Source of the DNA: Chelonoidis abingdonii
Taxonomy: Eukaryota > Chordata > Testudines > Testudinidae
Direction of reading: 5' to 3'
Assembly (NCBI RefSeq): GCF_003597395.2
Contig: NC_133770.1
Location: forward strand, 203,713,656-203,777,655
DNA: 64,000 nt
A model generated the notes under the pieces. The model made no database searches. It saw only the letters and a list, made by a program, of their open reading frames with translations, and was not told where the DNA came from. The position numbers were made by a program, and so were the translations under genes. Below are positions 1 to 10,735 of this stretch, one piece after another; the stretch's first letter is position 1, and each line of letters begins with the position of its first letter.

Positions 1-367
1 AGAAAACAGCTCTGCTGAGATAATTCCATTTCATGAAAACATCAAAAATATTTTGATTTTGCACTATGCAGAACAAAAACATATTTCTATACCTCAAAAG
101 TTGTCATGAAATGGAATTATCATCTTCTAGACAGGTATAAAAATAACCATAAAGGATTCCTTTGAGCCACAAAAAAATCCCCCAAAATGGGATGGGTGCT
201 TCCCATTTTCTAAAGGTCATAGCAGTAGATCTCTTTTGACTGATATCAGTGCTGCAACTGCTCATAAGAACAAAAGAACGGCCGTACTGGGTCAGACCAA
301 AGGTCCATCTAGCCCAGTATCTGTCTACCGACAGTGGCCAATGCCAGGTACCCCAGAGGAAGTGAAG

Positions 368-892
368 CTAACAGGCAGTGATCAAGTGATCTCTCTCCTG
401 CCATCCATCTCCATTCTCTGATGAATAAAGGCTAGGGACACCACTCTTTACCCTTTCTGGATAATAACCATTTATGAACTTAGCCACCATGAATTTATCC
501 AGTTCCCTTTTAAATATTGTTATAGTCCTAGCCTTCACAACCTCCTCAGGCAAGGAGTTCCACAAGTTGGCTGTGCACTGTGTGAAGAACTTCCTTTTAT
601 TTGTTTTAAACCTGCTACTTATTAATTTCATTTGGTGATCTCTAGTTCTTGTATTATGGGAATAAGTAAATAACTTTTCCTTATCTACTTTCTCAAGATC
701 ACTCATGATTTTATATACCTCTATCATATCCCCCCTTAGTCTCCTCTTTTCCAAGCTGAAGAGTCCTAGCCTCTTTAATCTTTCCTCATCTGGGACCCTC
801 TCTAAACTCCTAATCATTTTAGTTGCCCTTTCCTGAACCTTTTCTGAGTGCATACAATTCTTTTTCAAGGTGAGGAGACCACATCTGTACAC
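368..892 (-). pseudogene. CR1 ORF2 C-terminal region
   Basis: Open frame of 174 codons, the longest intact piece of this CR1. It starts inside the element, so its first Met is not a real start. The protein has the Lys/Arg-rich post-RT region typical of CR1 ORF2, with the motif VQERATKMIRSLE followed by [14 protein letters not shown] and, further on, LWNSLPEEVVKA. This region follows the RT thumb and is found at the C-terminus of CR1 proteins. The last 40 or so codons read into the 3' untranslated tail. It has no independent function; it is a fossil of a protein that once bound and copied CR1 RNA. Confidence 0.85.
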
Positions 893-1993
893 AATATTCG
901 AGATTTATATAAGGCAATAAGATATTCTCTGTCTTATTCTCTATCCCCTTTTTAATGTTTCCTAACATCCTGTTCGCTTTTTGACCGCCTCTGCACACTA
1001 CATGGGGACATCTTCAGAGAATATCCACGATGACGCCAAGATCTTTTTTCTGACTCTTTGTAACCCCCATCATATTGTATGTATAGTGGGTTATTTTTTC
1101 CAATGTGCTTACATTACATTTATCCATTTAAATTTCATTTGCCATTTTGTTGCCCAATCACTTAGTTTTGTGAAATCTTTTTGAAGTCTTTCACAAACTG
1201 CTTTGGTCTTAACTATCTTGAGTAATTTAGTATAATCTGCAAATTCCACCCCACATTTATCCCTTTCTCCAGATCATTTATGAATAAATTGATAGGATTG
1301 GTCCTAGGACTGAACCCCTGTGGGAACACCTAGTTACTCCTTCTCCATTCTGGAGAATTTACCATTAATCCTACCCTTTGTTCCCTGTCTTTTAACCAGT
1401 TCTCAATCCCTGAAAGGACCTTCCTTTTATCCCATCACAGCTTAATTTATGTAAGAGCCTTTGGTGGGGGAGCTTGTCAAGGTTTTCTGGAAATCTAAGT
1501 GCACTATGTCCACTGGACTCCCCCTTTGTCCACATGTTTGTTGACCCCTTCAAAGAACTCTAATAGATTGTAAGACACGATTTCCCTTTACAGAAACCAT
1601 GTTGACTATTGCTCAACAGTTTGTTTTTCTATGTGTCTAACAATCTATTCGTAACTATTGTTTTCACTAATTTGCCCAGTACCAACATCAGACTTACCAG
1701 TTGTAATTGCTGGGATCACCTTCTAGACTGTTTTTAAATATTGGCGTTACATTAGCTAACTTCCAGTCATTGGGTACCGAATCTGAATTTAAAGGACAGG
1801 TTACAAACCTTAGTAATAGTTCCACAAACTTCACGTTTGAGTTCTTTCAGAATCTTGGGTGAATGCCGTTCTGGTCCCGGCGACATGTAATGTTGAGTTA
1901 TCATTAATTCCAAACCTCCTCTAGTGACACTTCAATCTGTGACAGTTCTCAGATTTGTCACCTACAAAAGCCAGCTCAGGTTTGGGAATCTCC

Positions 1994-2302
1994 CTAACAA
2001 CCCTCAGCAGCGAAGACTGAAGCAAAGAATCCATTTAGTTTCTCCGCAATGACTTTATCATCTTTAAGCACTCCTTTTGTATTTTGATCGTCAAGGAGCC
2101 CCACTGGTTGTTTAGCAGGCTTCCTGCTTCTGATGTACTTAAACATTTTGTTATTACCTTTGGAGTTTTTGGCTAGCCGTTTTTCAAACTTCTCTTTGGC
2201 TTTTCTTATTACACTCTTGCACTTAAGCTGGCAGTGTTTGTGCTCCTTTCTTGCTCCTTCATTCGCGTCCCTCCAAGCAGTCACAAATGAGCAGGTCACC
2301 AT
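1994..2302 (-). pseudogene. CR1 ORF2 inter-domain segment (upstream of RT)
   Basis: A 102-codon open piece rich in Lys and Arg, with FEKRLAKNSKGNNKMFKYIR and a downstream KLNGFFASVF block. This is the segment between endonuclease and RT in CR1 ORF2. It lies upstream of, and is frame-disconnected from, the C-terminal piece at 368-892. It ends at the 5' truncation point of the element near 2325. Confidence 0.75.
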
Positions 2303-2330
2303 ATTATACGCTCATGTCTCAGGCTAGAAT

Positions 2331-4226
2331 CCAGGACTGTGAGGCTGCAATATTATGTAGCAACTAAAGTCTTCCTCTGCCCCAGTAGGATTCTGCCACT
2401 ACTTCTGTCAGGATGATAGAGCTCCAGACCAATATGGTTCCTCTGGAGTCCCAGGAAGGGTAGACTGAGACTTACTTAGCCTCCCCTGACCCTCTAGAAT
2501 TGCAGTTTCTGGCTCCTGGGATTTCAGTAGATGGGCCGTGGAGAGAAGAGCAATGGAAGAAGAATTCAAGGAAGAAATGTGCTTTAAGGAGAAGACTAGG
2601 TGAAGAGAAGGCCCTTGATGGGCAAGAAATGAGACCCTTCTTCAGTCAGAGAATGCAGCATTACAGAGAGTAGCAAATAGAGCAATAAGGGAAGAGGGTT
2701 GTGAGGTCCCTATGGAGCAGGAGGAAATGAGAGCAGAAATATAGGTGGGGTGAGGCTTTAAAGATTAGGATATTGACTTTGATGCAATAAAATCTAAGAA
2801 GCCATGTCAGGATTCAAGGTTGAGGGTGATGAAGTGTTGAGTGCAGAGTTTTGGATAAATTGGAGGGGAAAAACTGAGACAGACCCAGAAGATATTACAA
2901 ATATCGTGATGAGAGATTAATAAAGTGCACAAAAATATTCCAGGCAAGTGGATAGAAAGGAAAGGACAGTTAAATGAAATATATTGCAATTTTATATTGT
3001 ATAAATTTGTGTCAGTCCAATAAAATTAGTAGTGCGTGTTGGCTTTGTGAGTCACTAAAATGGTATTTGATCATTTAAAAAAAGGTAGTTAGCTGCTATT
3101 ACATCTAGAGGACTGAACGTCTCCCACCAGCCAGTAAAATTGTTGGTTTGGGGTGATAATGCTAAATCATGATTCACAACAGTGAGATTAACAATACACC
3201 ACTATTTTTTTTTCCTTCTTAAATGTCAAGTAAATCACCGAAGCATGAAGTGGATTATTTAAGTCAAAGTGATGATGTGCAGCACTGTTAACGCTTACAG
3301 GCAGGAAATGAAACCTGAAGTTGTAGTAATCTTACTGTGGTTAAACAGATAATTATGTAATTTCCTACCTTGTGATTAAGAGACCCCACGCCATGGGAAA
3401 AAGGCAACAAACTGTCAAATTGCCATTGTTTGATTTCTGACAGAAGCCAGGCCCTTCCCCGCCTCATTGTGGCCTTCATCACCCCCCTGCTCAACTGTCT
3501 GCTTTGCATTGCCTGCGAACCGCAGAACAGACTGCTTTTGCAGGAGCTGGAAATTGAGAGGCAGTCAGTCTTTATAACAAGAGAGGGCAAAAGCCAACTC
3601 TACACATTGAAGATTTCAGAGCAGCCTGATGAATGGCTACTTGCACTTGAGAGAGGGAGGAAAGGAGGCCTGCGATGGTGGGATTGAAAGCATTAACGTT
3701 CTCCACACACTGTTTTGATGTATATCTGAGTTGGCAATTTAAAAGCTTTTTTTAATTTGTCCCCAGCACACTCAACAGTCATTGTTTTCACCCTGGTGGC
3801 TTCAGCAAGTGCAAAAAACAAACAAACAAACAAAAAACCCAACCCCACAACCTGAGGTATAATCATGTTTCATTTTGTTTTGTTTTCTGATCAAAGTTGT
3901 GGTTTGGAGGACATGATAGTGAGCTACAGGGGTCAGTATGTATTCATTTTAGTGGTTTATTTTAGTAAATAATTTATATCTTTTTCCAGAATCTTTTATA
4001 TTTTCTGCTCATTAATTGAGTCCCCATTTATGCTGCTCCTTTTGCATTAAAAGATGTATTGCACTATTCAGAGCCTTAATTTAGCCCATATGTCAAAACT
4101 ATATCTAAATGAGCCACTTATAGTACTTTAGTGTGAAATACATTATATAGGTCTCTTCTCCCCTCCACCGCCATATATTTCCCTTTACAGATTTGGCTTC
4201 TTCAGCAAAAGTAAAGTATTGTCCTT
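2331..4226. other. No gene seen; mostly unique AT-rich DNA
   Basis: I see no coding exon or strong repeat. There is a short AAAC-type simple run near 3812-3840. The stretch about 3430-3690 is less AT-rich and holds an 85-codon open frame on the plus strand, but it has no recognisable domain, so I do not call a gene there. Confidence 0.5.
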
Positions 4227-4231
4227 TCATC
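4227..4231. repeat. Target-site duplication TCATC (left)
   Basis: TCATC immediately precedes the left LTR and recurs at 11767-11771 immediately after the right LTR. A perfect 5-bp match at both outer edges shows that the LTR element integrated once and that its outer ends are intact. Confidence 0.93.
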
Positions 4232-5348
4232 TGTAAGAGTCCAGTGCTGGGGCTCGTCCTTCTCAAGTGCGGCAGGGAGCCAGGGCGCCTCCCTTCAGGT
4301 GGCAATCCGTCCGGGGCCTAGACCCCTCAGCAGGAGCTGAGCAAATAAATGGTCTCTAAACGAGGCAGAGTCCCGGCCCTTCAGCAGGGGCTGGGTAAAC
4401 GCAGAGTCTATAAGCTTGGCCCTGAAGCAGGGCGGGGCAGTAAGCAGTCAGGCTCAGGACTTTCAGCAGGGCTGAGCAAGCACAGTATAGAAGCCCAGGT
4501 CCTTGGCAGGGCGGGGCAGTAAGCAGTTCAGGCTCAGGCCTTTCAGCAAGGGGCTGAGCAGCAGTTCCATGGGGAAGTCTATAAAGCCCCAAGCCCTGGT
4601 TCAGGGCACGGCAATAAACAGGTACAGGGCTCAAACCCTCAGGCAGGGGCTGAGCAGCAGTTCCCACAGTAAGTCTATAAAGAAGGCCTCCTCAGGCCAG
4701 GGAGAGGGGAGTCTGCCACCCTTGGAAGGGTGGCAGTGGGAACGCAGGCCCTCCCACTCCACTGCATTCCAGCCTGGGGCCCTAGCAGTGGCAAAGGCAC
4801 GCTGCTGTCAGTGGGGATCCTGGCTGCAACACACTGACATGGGTTCAGGCTCTTCGGGAGCCAAACCAGGGTCGGCTACCCCTGGGCCACTTCCAACCTC
4901 CCCCTCTCTGGATATCTCTCTCTCGCTGGCGTCGTATGGTGGGGCCCTGACCGTGGGCTCCTCAGGATAAAGATCGTAGGGAAGCTCGGCCGACTCCTCT
5001 GGATACCGGTCGTAGGGAAGCTCAGGCCGCTCCTCTGGATACCAGGCATGGGGCAGGCTCGGCCAGTGCTCCTCAGGGTAGCGAGCATGGGGCAGGCTGG
5101 GCCCGGCAGGAGCTCGAGCACCAGCACCAGCACCTGTCCTCTCTGGCAGCCTGCGCCTAACTGAACGCTGGGGCCGGGCCACTGAGAAGGACGGGCCAGA
5201 ACTGACAGCGGAGTTCCGCTCCACCACTTCCTGTCCCGCTTCTGGACTTCTGGGGGGCGGGGACAGGAGGTGGTGGCTCCACCCACTCCGGTGTCAGTTC
5301 TGGCCCGTCCTTCTCAGGTGCAGCGGGGAGCCAGGGCACCTCCCTACA
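4232..5348 (-). repeat. 3' LTR of the Gmr1-like element
   Basis: A 1117-bp direct repeat of 10736-11766, beginning TGTAAGAG and ending CCTACA in plus-strand reading (TGT...ACA ends). It is GC-rich and built from internal tandem blocks. Units of about 70 bp around an AGTCTATAA-type motif occupy 4400-4680, and units of about 42-48 bp around GTAGGGAAGCTC or ATGGGGCAGGCT occupy about 4955-5105. This copy has roughly one or two more of the second units than the other LTR, which accounts for most of the 86-bp length difference. Confidence 0.92.
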
Positions 5349-5904
5349 CTCCCCGCCCCCAAGGCTGGCTGCCGTGCAACGGGGCCAAGCTCCTCCATAC
5401 TCCCGAGGTGGGAAAGGAAGTCCGTGTTTGCGTGGTCCTTCCCAGCCCTATGGCGGATGGTGAGGGCGTAGGGCTGCAGGGCCACCGCTGGAGCCGCATA
5501 TTGTGGTCCTTCATACAGGCCAACCATTGAAGGGCAGCGTGGTCAGTGACCAAGGTGAACGGGGCCCCAAGAAGGTAGTATCGCAGGGCGTCACATGCCC
5601 ACTTTGCCGCTAGGGCTTCCTTTTCAACCACTGCATAGTTTTTCTCACTGGGGAATAGCTTCCGGCTGATGTAGAGGACCGGATGCTCTTCCCCCTCCAC
5701 CTCCTGTGAGAGGACAGCCCCGAGCTCTGCCTCCAAAGCATCCGTCTGCAGGATGAACGGCCGAGTGAAGTCGGGGCTAAATAAGACCGGCTCACTGCAG
5801 AGGCTTGCCTTGAGCGACCAGAAAACCTTGTCACATTCGGGGGTCCAGCGCACCTGTCGCGGGCTGTCCATGGTGAGGAGCCCCGTCAAGGGGGCGGCTA
5901 TCAC
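5344..5904 (-). pseudogene. RNase H domain of the Gmr1-like pol
   Basis: The end of the RT connection followed by a Ty3/Gypsy-type RNase H. Visible motifs are FILQTDALEAELGAVLSQ (the first catalytic Asp in TDA), HPVLYISRKL, NYAVVEKEALAAKWA (catalytic Glu context) and FTLVTDHAALQWL. After about residue 140 the frame breaks; homologous residues ending in [11 protein letters not shown] continue in the neighbouring frame at 5294-5527. RNase H is the last pol domain here and lies directly beside the polypurine tract and 3' LTR, so integrase does not follow it. That is the key structural oddity. The starting Met is not a biological start. Confidence 0.9.
5349..5361 (-). other. Polypurine tract of the Gmr1-like element
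   Basis: Minus-strand purine run (GGGGGCGGGGAG) directly abutting the inner edge of the 3' LTR. This is the expected primer site for plus-strand DNA synthesis in LTR elements. Confidence 0.75.
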
Positions 5905-5922
5905 TGCGAATTGGGGGATGAA

Positions 5923-6369
5923 TCATCGATAATATCCCGCCAGCCCCAAAAACTGGAGGACTTGGTATTTCGTGGTTGGCGGAGAACAGGCTGCGATGGC
6001 CTGAACCTTGTTCACGAGGGGTTTCACTTGTCCGTTTCCGATGGTGTACCCCAAATAGGTGGTCTCTTGCCAGCCGATGCGGCACTTCTTAGGGTTGGCG
6101 GTTAATCCAGCCGCCCGCAAGGACAGCAGGACGGCGGCGATCCTCTCTAGGAGGGTTTCCCACTGGCGACTGTAGATGACTATGTCATCCAAATAGGCTG
6201 CTGCATAGTCCTGATGTGGTTGGAGGAGGCGGTCCATCAAACGTTGAAACGTGGTGGTTGCCCCGTGAAGACCGAAAGGCATCCGTGTGAATTGGTATAG
6301 GCCTGTAGGAGTGGCAAACGCGATCTTTTCCCTGGAGGCTGGTTCCAGGGGGATCTGCCAATATCCCTT
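5923..6369 (-). pseudogene. Reverse transcriptase, C-terminal half (Gmr1-like pol)
   Basis: RT palm and thumb, with GYWQIPLEP, FGLHGATTTFQRLMD and the catalytic AYLDDIVIYS (YLDD box), then TYLGYTIGNG and FLGLAGYYR. The frame continues into RNase H across a stop near 5905-5925. At 6369 it is cut by the solo LTR at 6370-7333. The N-terminal half resumes at 7399 on the other side, in a frame consistent with a single uninterrupted RT before the insertion. Residues upstream of GYWQIP in the open frame are LTR-derived and not part of RT. Confidence 0.92.
6365..6369. repeat. Target-site duplication CCCTT (left) of solo LTR
   Basis: CCCTT at 6365-6369 is repeated at 7334-7338, immediately outside both ends of the 6370-7333 LTR. 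The perfect 5-bp match inside the RT gene shows clean integration followed by LTR-LTR recombination. Confidence 0.92.
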
Positions 6370-7333
6370 TGTCATAAACAGATAGCTAAGGGTTAATGTC
6401 TCTTTCACCTGTAAAGGGTTAACAAACAACACCTGACCAGAGGACCAATCAGGCTCGTACCTACAGGCTCTCTAATCTTCTGTTCCAATTTTGTAAGTAC
6501 AAAAGTAGAAAGGTGGTTTAGCCTTTTTAATTGGTTTTCTTTATTTGCAAATGTGTATCTGGCTGGTAGAGTTTTAATGAGTATTTGGCTAAAAGTATTT
6601 TAAATTGTATTTTTGCTGGAGGAGGCTTTTTCTCCATTGTCTATAAGCTGAAAGACCCTGTAATATTCCATCTTGAATTTACAGTGATTATCTTTACTTT
6701 TTATGTCTTTTATTAAAAACCTTCTTTTTAAAGACCTAATTGATTTTTTACCCCTTGTTAATGCTAAGGTATTGAGTCTGTACTCACCAAGGACTTGGTG
6801 GGAGAGAAAGAGGAGAGGGGGTGGAAAGTAAATTTCCTCTTTGTTTTAGATTCACGGAGCTTGAATCTGTATTGCCTCTGGGTGAGGGGAGGAGGGGAGG
6901 GATGGAGGTGGAATCCCTCTGTTTTAAGATTCAAGGAGTTTGAATTACTGTCTCTCTCTCCAGGATACCCAGGGAAGAAAAGCCTGGGCGGGGGGGGAGA
7001 AGGGAGAGGAGAAACCTGATTTCTCTGTGTTGTGATTCAAGGATTTTGAAGCATGGTGATCTCCTAGTGTACCCAGGCGGGAAAGATCTGGGAGGAAGAA
7101 AGGAGGGGGAAGGCAAATGGTTTATTCCCCTTTGTTGTGAGACTCAAGGAATTTGGGTCTTGGGGTCCCCAGGGAAGGTTTTTAGGGGGACCAGAGTGTC
7201 CCACAAAACACTATATATTTTTGGGTGGTGGCAGCTTATCAGATCTAAGCTGGTAATTAAGCTTAGAAAAATTCATGCTGGTACCCCAATTTTTTGGACT
7301 CTAAGGTTCAGATTGGGGAAAGATACCATGACA
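6370..7333 (+). mobile_element. Solo LTR nested in the Gmr1-like RT
   Basis: A 964-bp unit with ends TGTCATAAACAG...ATACCATGACA and a perfect CCCTT duplication. It belongs to the same LTR superfamily as 61992-62927 (+), 59863-60779 (-) and the LTRs of the element at 15548-20207 (-). Orientation is set by that element, whose coding strand starts its LTR with TGTCATAAACAGATAG. No internal sequence remains. It must be younger than the Gmr1-like element it interrupts. Confidence 0.92.
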
Positions 7334-7398
7334 CCCTTGCTTAGGTCCAGGGTTGTGATAGAGCGGGCCTCTCCTAATCGGGCCAACAGCTCATCTGT

Positions 7399-8079
7399 TC
7401 AGGGCATGGGATAGGCATCGAACTTGGAGACAGCATTATTGCATCTAAAGTCAATGCAAAAAAGTTGGGATACATTGGGCTTTGGCACCAGGACGACTGG
7501 GCTCCGCCACTCGCTTTGCGAGGGTTCGATCACCCCCAGGTCTAGCATAGCCCGTACTTCCTCGTTAACGATCCACTTCCGGTGATACGGCAGGGGCCTG
7601 GTCGCGTCCCGGATCACCACCCCCGGCTCAGTCTGAATTCGATGGTATACCAGGGAGGTACACCCCGGTTGGGCCGTAAAAGTACGGGAGAACACTTGAA
7701 GGAGGCACCGGGTTTGTTTGAGCTGTTCCTCCGTCAGCGTCTTCCCAAGCTGGGGTCCCTCCGGGTCCTCAGTAGGGTGTACCTGGGGTCCGAGCTTGGG
7801 TTCCGGTGGGCAGGGATTGATCAACAGACCCTCTCGTTCCCGCCAGGGTTTGAGAAGGTTGACGTGGTACCGCTGGACCTTTTTCCGCCGGTCAGGCTGG
7901 TGGATCTCATAAGTAACAGGGCCCACCTTTCGAACTACTTCATAAGGCCCTTGCCACTGAGCCAGGATCTTGGACTCACTGGAGGGAAGAAGGAGTAAGA
8001 CCCGATTTCCGGGTTGAAAGTTGCGGGATCGTGTGTCCCGGTTGTAAGTCTGAGCCTGCGTTTCTTGGGTGGCTTTCAA
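7399..8079 (-). pseudogene. GPY/F-type module and N-terminal RT (Gmr1-like pol)
   Basis: Open frame of 226 codons. Residues about 1-80 are the post-integrase module: FQPGNRVLLLLPSS, QWQGPYEVVRKVGPVTYEI and YHVNLLKPW, the GPY/F type. Residues about 95-226 start the RT, with CLLQVFSRTFTAQPG, VRAMLDLGVIEPSQSEWRSP, VVLVPKP and FCIDFRCNNAVSKFDAYPMP. So RT directly follows the integrase C-terminus in one frame. The frame ends at a stop just before the solo LTR. Upstream, integrase lies in another frame at 8251-9084, separated by about 170 bp with a frameshift and stops. Confidence 0.92.
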
Positions 8080-8250
8080 GTTTGCTCACGCCAGGGCCCC
8101 AGCCTGTTTAAGATGCTCCTGGAGCTGGAGCACAAATTTTAGGAGACCCTAGGCAGGGGATGGGGTCTGCTCCCATGTTTCTCTCACCTGGGTTCAGCAG
8201 CCATAGAGTAGTTCAAAAGGTGAGAACTTGGTCGATGACTGGGGGACGTC

Positions 8251-9084
8251 TCATACTGCCAGGAGCAAGGGCGGGAGTAGGTGGTCCCATCGGCGGAGGT
8301 CCTCCGGGGGGAACTTCCGCAACATGTCCTTCAGGGTTCCATTGAACCTTTCAACCAACCCATCGGTCTGGTGATGGTACACTGATGTCCGCAGCTGTTT
8401 AATCCCCAGGAGTCCACACACCTGCTGTAACAGCTGCGAGATAAAGTTGGTCCCCTGGTCCATGAGGATCTCCCGGGGCAAGGCAACGCAGACAAAGACC
8501 TTCACCAGCTCACTTGCGATGGTGCGGGCTGTGATGTTATGGAGGGGAATTGCTTCGGGGAACCGGGTGGCATAGTCAAGCATCACTAGGATGTGCTGGA
8601 ACCCCACAACGCTCTTGGGGAGGGGTCTCACCAGATCCATGGCCACGCGCTCGAAAGGGGTCTCGATTAACGGCATCGGGATCAGCGGCGCCTTGGGAGT
8701 TCTTGCTGGGGCAGCCAACTGGCAGGAGTTGCAATAGTCTTTTACCTCCTGGTGTATACCCGGCCAAAAGAAGTGTCCCAGTATCCTGGCTAGGGTCTTC
8801 TCAGGACCCTGGTGTCCGGCAGCCGGGACATCATGGGCCAGTTTCATGACCGCCCGTCGGTGACATCGGGGCACTAGGAGTTGAGTCTGGGGCTCTCTGG
8901 TGTGCGGGTCTCTCTCAACCCGATACAGGCGCTCTTGCCGTAATTCAAAGTGCAGCCACTGGGCTGCCCGACCTGGATCGAGGATGGACCCGTCCACTGC
9001 GGCCAACTGCTCATATGTCCGGCTGAGGGTGGGGTCGGCCCTTTGGTCCCGGCAGAAGTCTATGGGGGTCAAGGGATCTCCCAC
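8251..9084 (-). pseudogene. Integrase of the Gmr1-like element
   Basis: Open frame of 277 codons. The N-terminal HHCC zinc-binding region is visible as LAHDVPAAGHQGPEKT followed by FFWPGIHQEVKDYCNSCQ. The catalytic core follows, with AMDLVRPLP (first Asp), REILMDQGTNFIS (second Asp) and YHHQTDGLVERFNGTLK (Glu). The DDE triad is therefore intact at sequence level. It lies between protease (upstream, 9114-9695) and the GPY/F-RT frame (downstream). In conventional Gypsy elements it would come after RNase H. It is likely expressed only as part of a Gag-Pol precursor, and the frame is now broken at both sides. Confidence 0.95.
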
Positions 9085-9113
9085 CCCTCCCGAGGAAACT
9101 TCCTCCCGTTCCT

Positions 9114-9695
9114 TTATCTCGACGGTGGGGTCGGGTCCTTCCTGCTCGTCCTCCCCAGTTTCCAGGGCCTCCCGCTCTTCTTCCTCAGTCCCCGGGGTCT
9201 CCCACTCATTTTCCTAGTCTCCGGGGTCTCCCCCTCCAAGGCTGGTATGGGGCCCGGGCCGCCTTCGGCATGTTGGCGTAGGACGCCTGGGAACTTGGGC
9301 CAGTCCCGGCCCAGGATCACCGAATATACCAGTCTTGGTGCGAGACCCACTACCATCCTTCGGGTAACCCCATCTATCATCAGTTGGGCCCGGGCACTGG
9401 GGTAAGGCCATACATCGCCGTGGATGCACTGCAGGCGGATTTCACCCAGGCGTGCATCGGCCTGGGGACCTAAGTGTTCGCGGATCAATGTCTGTCCGCA
9501 GCCTGAGTCGAGGAGGGCCACCATCGGGTACCCCTCAACAACCACGGGCACAGTAATCTTGGTGGCCTGTGGGTTGCGGGCATGAGCCTCCCTGGAGCAG
9601 ACCTGGCCAAAGGTGCACTCCCGTCTGGTGCAGTCCTGCTGGAGATGGTCTTTCTCGCCGCAGGAAAAACAGGGCCCCAGGTCGGCTCGTCCCAA
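9114..9695 (-). pseudogene. Gag zinc knuckle plus aspartic protease (Gmr1-like)
   Basis: Open frame of 193 codons. Residues 9-22 form a CX2CX4HX4C nucleocapsid knuckle ([14 protein letters not shown]). Protease follows at about 45-150, with [14 protein letters not shown] containing the DSG catalytic triplet and, later, YSVILGRDWPKF. The tail (about 150-193) is Arg/Lys/Gly-rich linker toward integrase. DSG rather than DTG is common in Gypsy-type proteases. The gag capsid part lies upstream in a different frame (9485-10171), so at least one frameshift separates capsid from zinc knuckle. Confidence 0.9.
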
Positions 9696-9699
9696 CTGT

Positions 9700-10171
9700 A
9701 GCCGGGCCCAGAGGCGTCCCTAGGAGGGCTCTGGTACATCTTCCACGGGGCCGGAGTCGGGGCTCGAGCCGGTCGCCCGGGTGATCCTGCAGCCCGGGTG
9801 AGTGTCGCCTTCTCCTTGGGGTTTGGGTGTCCTGTCCCTTGTGGGGCTGCTCGACCAGCCGGGCCCACAGGTGCTCCCGTGGCTAGAAAGTCCTCCATCA
9901 AGGTGATGGCGGCAGTCAGTGTTGCAGGCCAATGGCGGAGGACCCAGGCCCTTCTCCGCGACGGGAGGATGTGGGTGAACTGCTCCAGGATCACCTGTTT
10001 CACTAACTCCTCCAACGTTCGCTGTTCGGGCTGCAACCACCGCCGACAGGTCTCCTGGAGCTCCTGGGCCACCGTACGAGGCCGGGCCCTAGTGGGATAG
10101 TTCAGGCTTCTGAACCGTTGGCGGAAAGTCTCCGGGCTCACATCAAGGGCGTCCAGGATAGCGGACTTCAC
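9700..10171 (-). pseudogene. Gag capsid with SCAN-like C-terminal domain (Gmr1-like)
   Basis: The first about 157 codons of an open frame that starts at 10171. Residues about 13-97 (nucleotides about 10135-9881) resemble the vertebrate SCAN domain: [13 protein letters not shown], then [20 protein letters not shown], then [20 protein letters not shown] and a final LMEDFL. The SCAN domain of zinc-finger proteins is known to derive from the capsid C-terminus of a Gmr1-like Gypsy element, so this is the retrotransposon counterpart, a dimerising capsid module. A Pro/Gly/Ala-rich linker leads to the zinc knuckle in another frame. No zinc-finger exons lie nearby, so it is not a host SCAN gene. Confidence 0.85.
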
Positions 10172-10325
10172 CTGATGATAATCCTGGGGGGCCTCGGCAG
10201 CCAGGCCTCAATATACTGCCTAGGCTGCCACCATCAGGTACGGAGCCAGTATGGAGGCCCATTGGTCGGGGCTCCACCCCACGACGACCGCCACCCGCTC
10301 GAAGGTGACGAGGAAGGCCTCGGGG

Positions 10326-10703
10326 TCATCTCCGGGGCCCATCTTCATCAGCCTGATTGGGGGGTTGGGACGCGGGCCCCCATTGGTGTCTCCCGGCTGG
10401 CCCCCCGCCCCGTGGGACCTGCGCCGCCGTGAGCCGCTGGAGGCATTGCTGCTGGAACTCTTCCTGCTGCTTGACCAGGTCTTGAATCAGCTGGCGCTCT
10501 TGAGTCCCCAGCTGCTCGACGAGCTGCTGTTGCTGGTGGAGCTGGGTGGACTGCTGCTCTTGTTGCTGCCGCGACTGAGTCGACTGCTGCCACTCCTGAT
10601 ACTCGGTCAGGAGGGCAAAGAGCTGCGACATATCCATCTCTCGGGAGGGAGGTCTCTCCCCTCCAGCCCCTCTCTCACCGGAGTCAAGAGATCGCGCCCA
10701 CAT
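10326..10703 (-). pseudogene. Gag N-terminus, Gln-rich predicted coiled coil
   Basis: Open frame whose likely gag start is the internal Met near 10637 (MDMSQLFALLTEYQEWQQ). It is followed by about 60 Gln-rich residues with heptad-like Leu spacing (QLVEQLGTQERQLIQDLVKQQ), which suggests a coiled coil. It ends near 10326 and the capsid continues in another frame after 10171, so the gag gene is broken between 10171 and 10326. The primer-binding region and 5' LTR follow immediately to the right, as expected for the first gene. Confidence 0.75.
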
Positions 10704-10716
10704 CCTGGGCGGAACT

Positions 10717-10735
10717 CCTCAGAGAAGGCACCACA
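10717..10735 (-). other. Probable primer-binding region of the Gmr1-like element
   Basis: On the minus strand the 5' LTR ends CTCTTACA and is followed by TGTGGTGCCTTCTCTGAGG. A TGG, usual at the start of a tRNA primer-binding site, begins two bases after the LTR. I did not identify the tRNA. Confidence 0.5.

Larger units (their letters stand above)
262..2325 (-). mobile_element. CR1-type LINE fragment, 5'-truncated
   Basis: Non-LTR retrotransposon remnant read on the minus strand. Its 3' end is at the left (about 262-370), where the typical sauropsid CR1 tail reads as a match to the 'CATACTGGGTCAGACCAAAGG' type of motif. Moving right, it carries the C-terminal part of ORF2 (368-892), a frame-broken reverse transcriptase region (about 900-1990) and the segment between endonuclease and RT (1994-2302). 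The endonuclease and 5' end are missing, the usual product of incomplete reverse transcription. Boundaries are good to about 20 bases; no target duplication was found. Confidence 0.9.

Noticed and set aside
3430..3687. 85-codon plus-strand frame in a less AT-rich stretch
   Set aside because: No domain, no convincing splice signals and no matching frame nearby; could be conserved non-coding DNA but cannot be called a gene from this window.
4503..5286. Several overlapping frames of 130-155 codons on both strands
   Set aside because: They lie inside the LTR and reflect its GC-rich tandem units; LTRs of this type are non-coding.
9881..10171. Host SCAN-domain zinc-finger gene
   Set aside because: The SCAN-like segment sits within gag between LTRs, next to a CCHC knuckle and pol, and there are no C2H2 fingers; it is the retrotransposon capsid.
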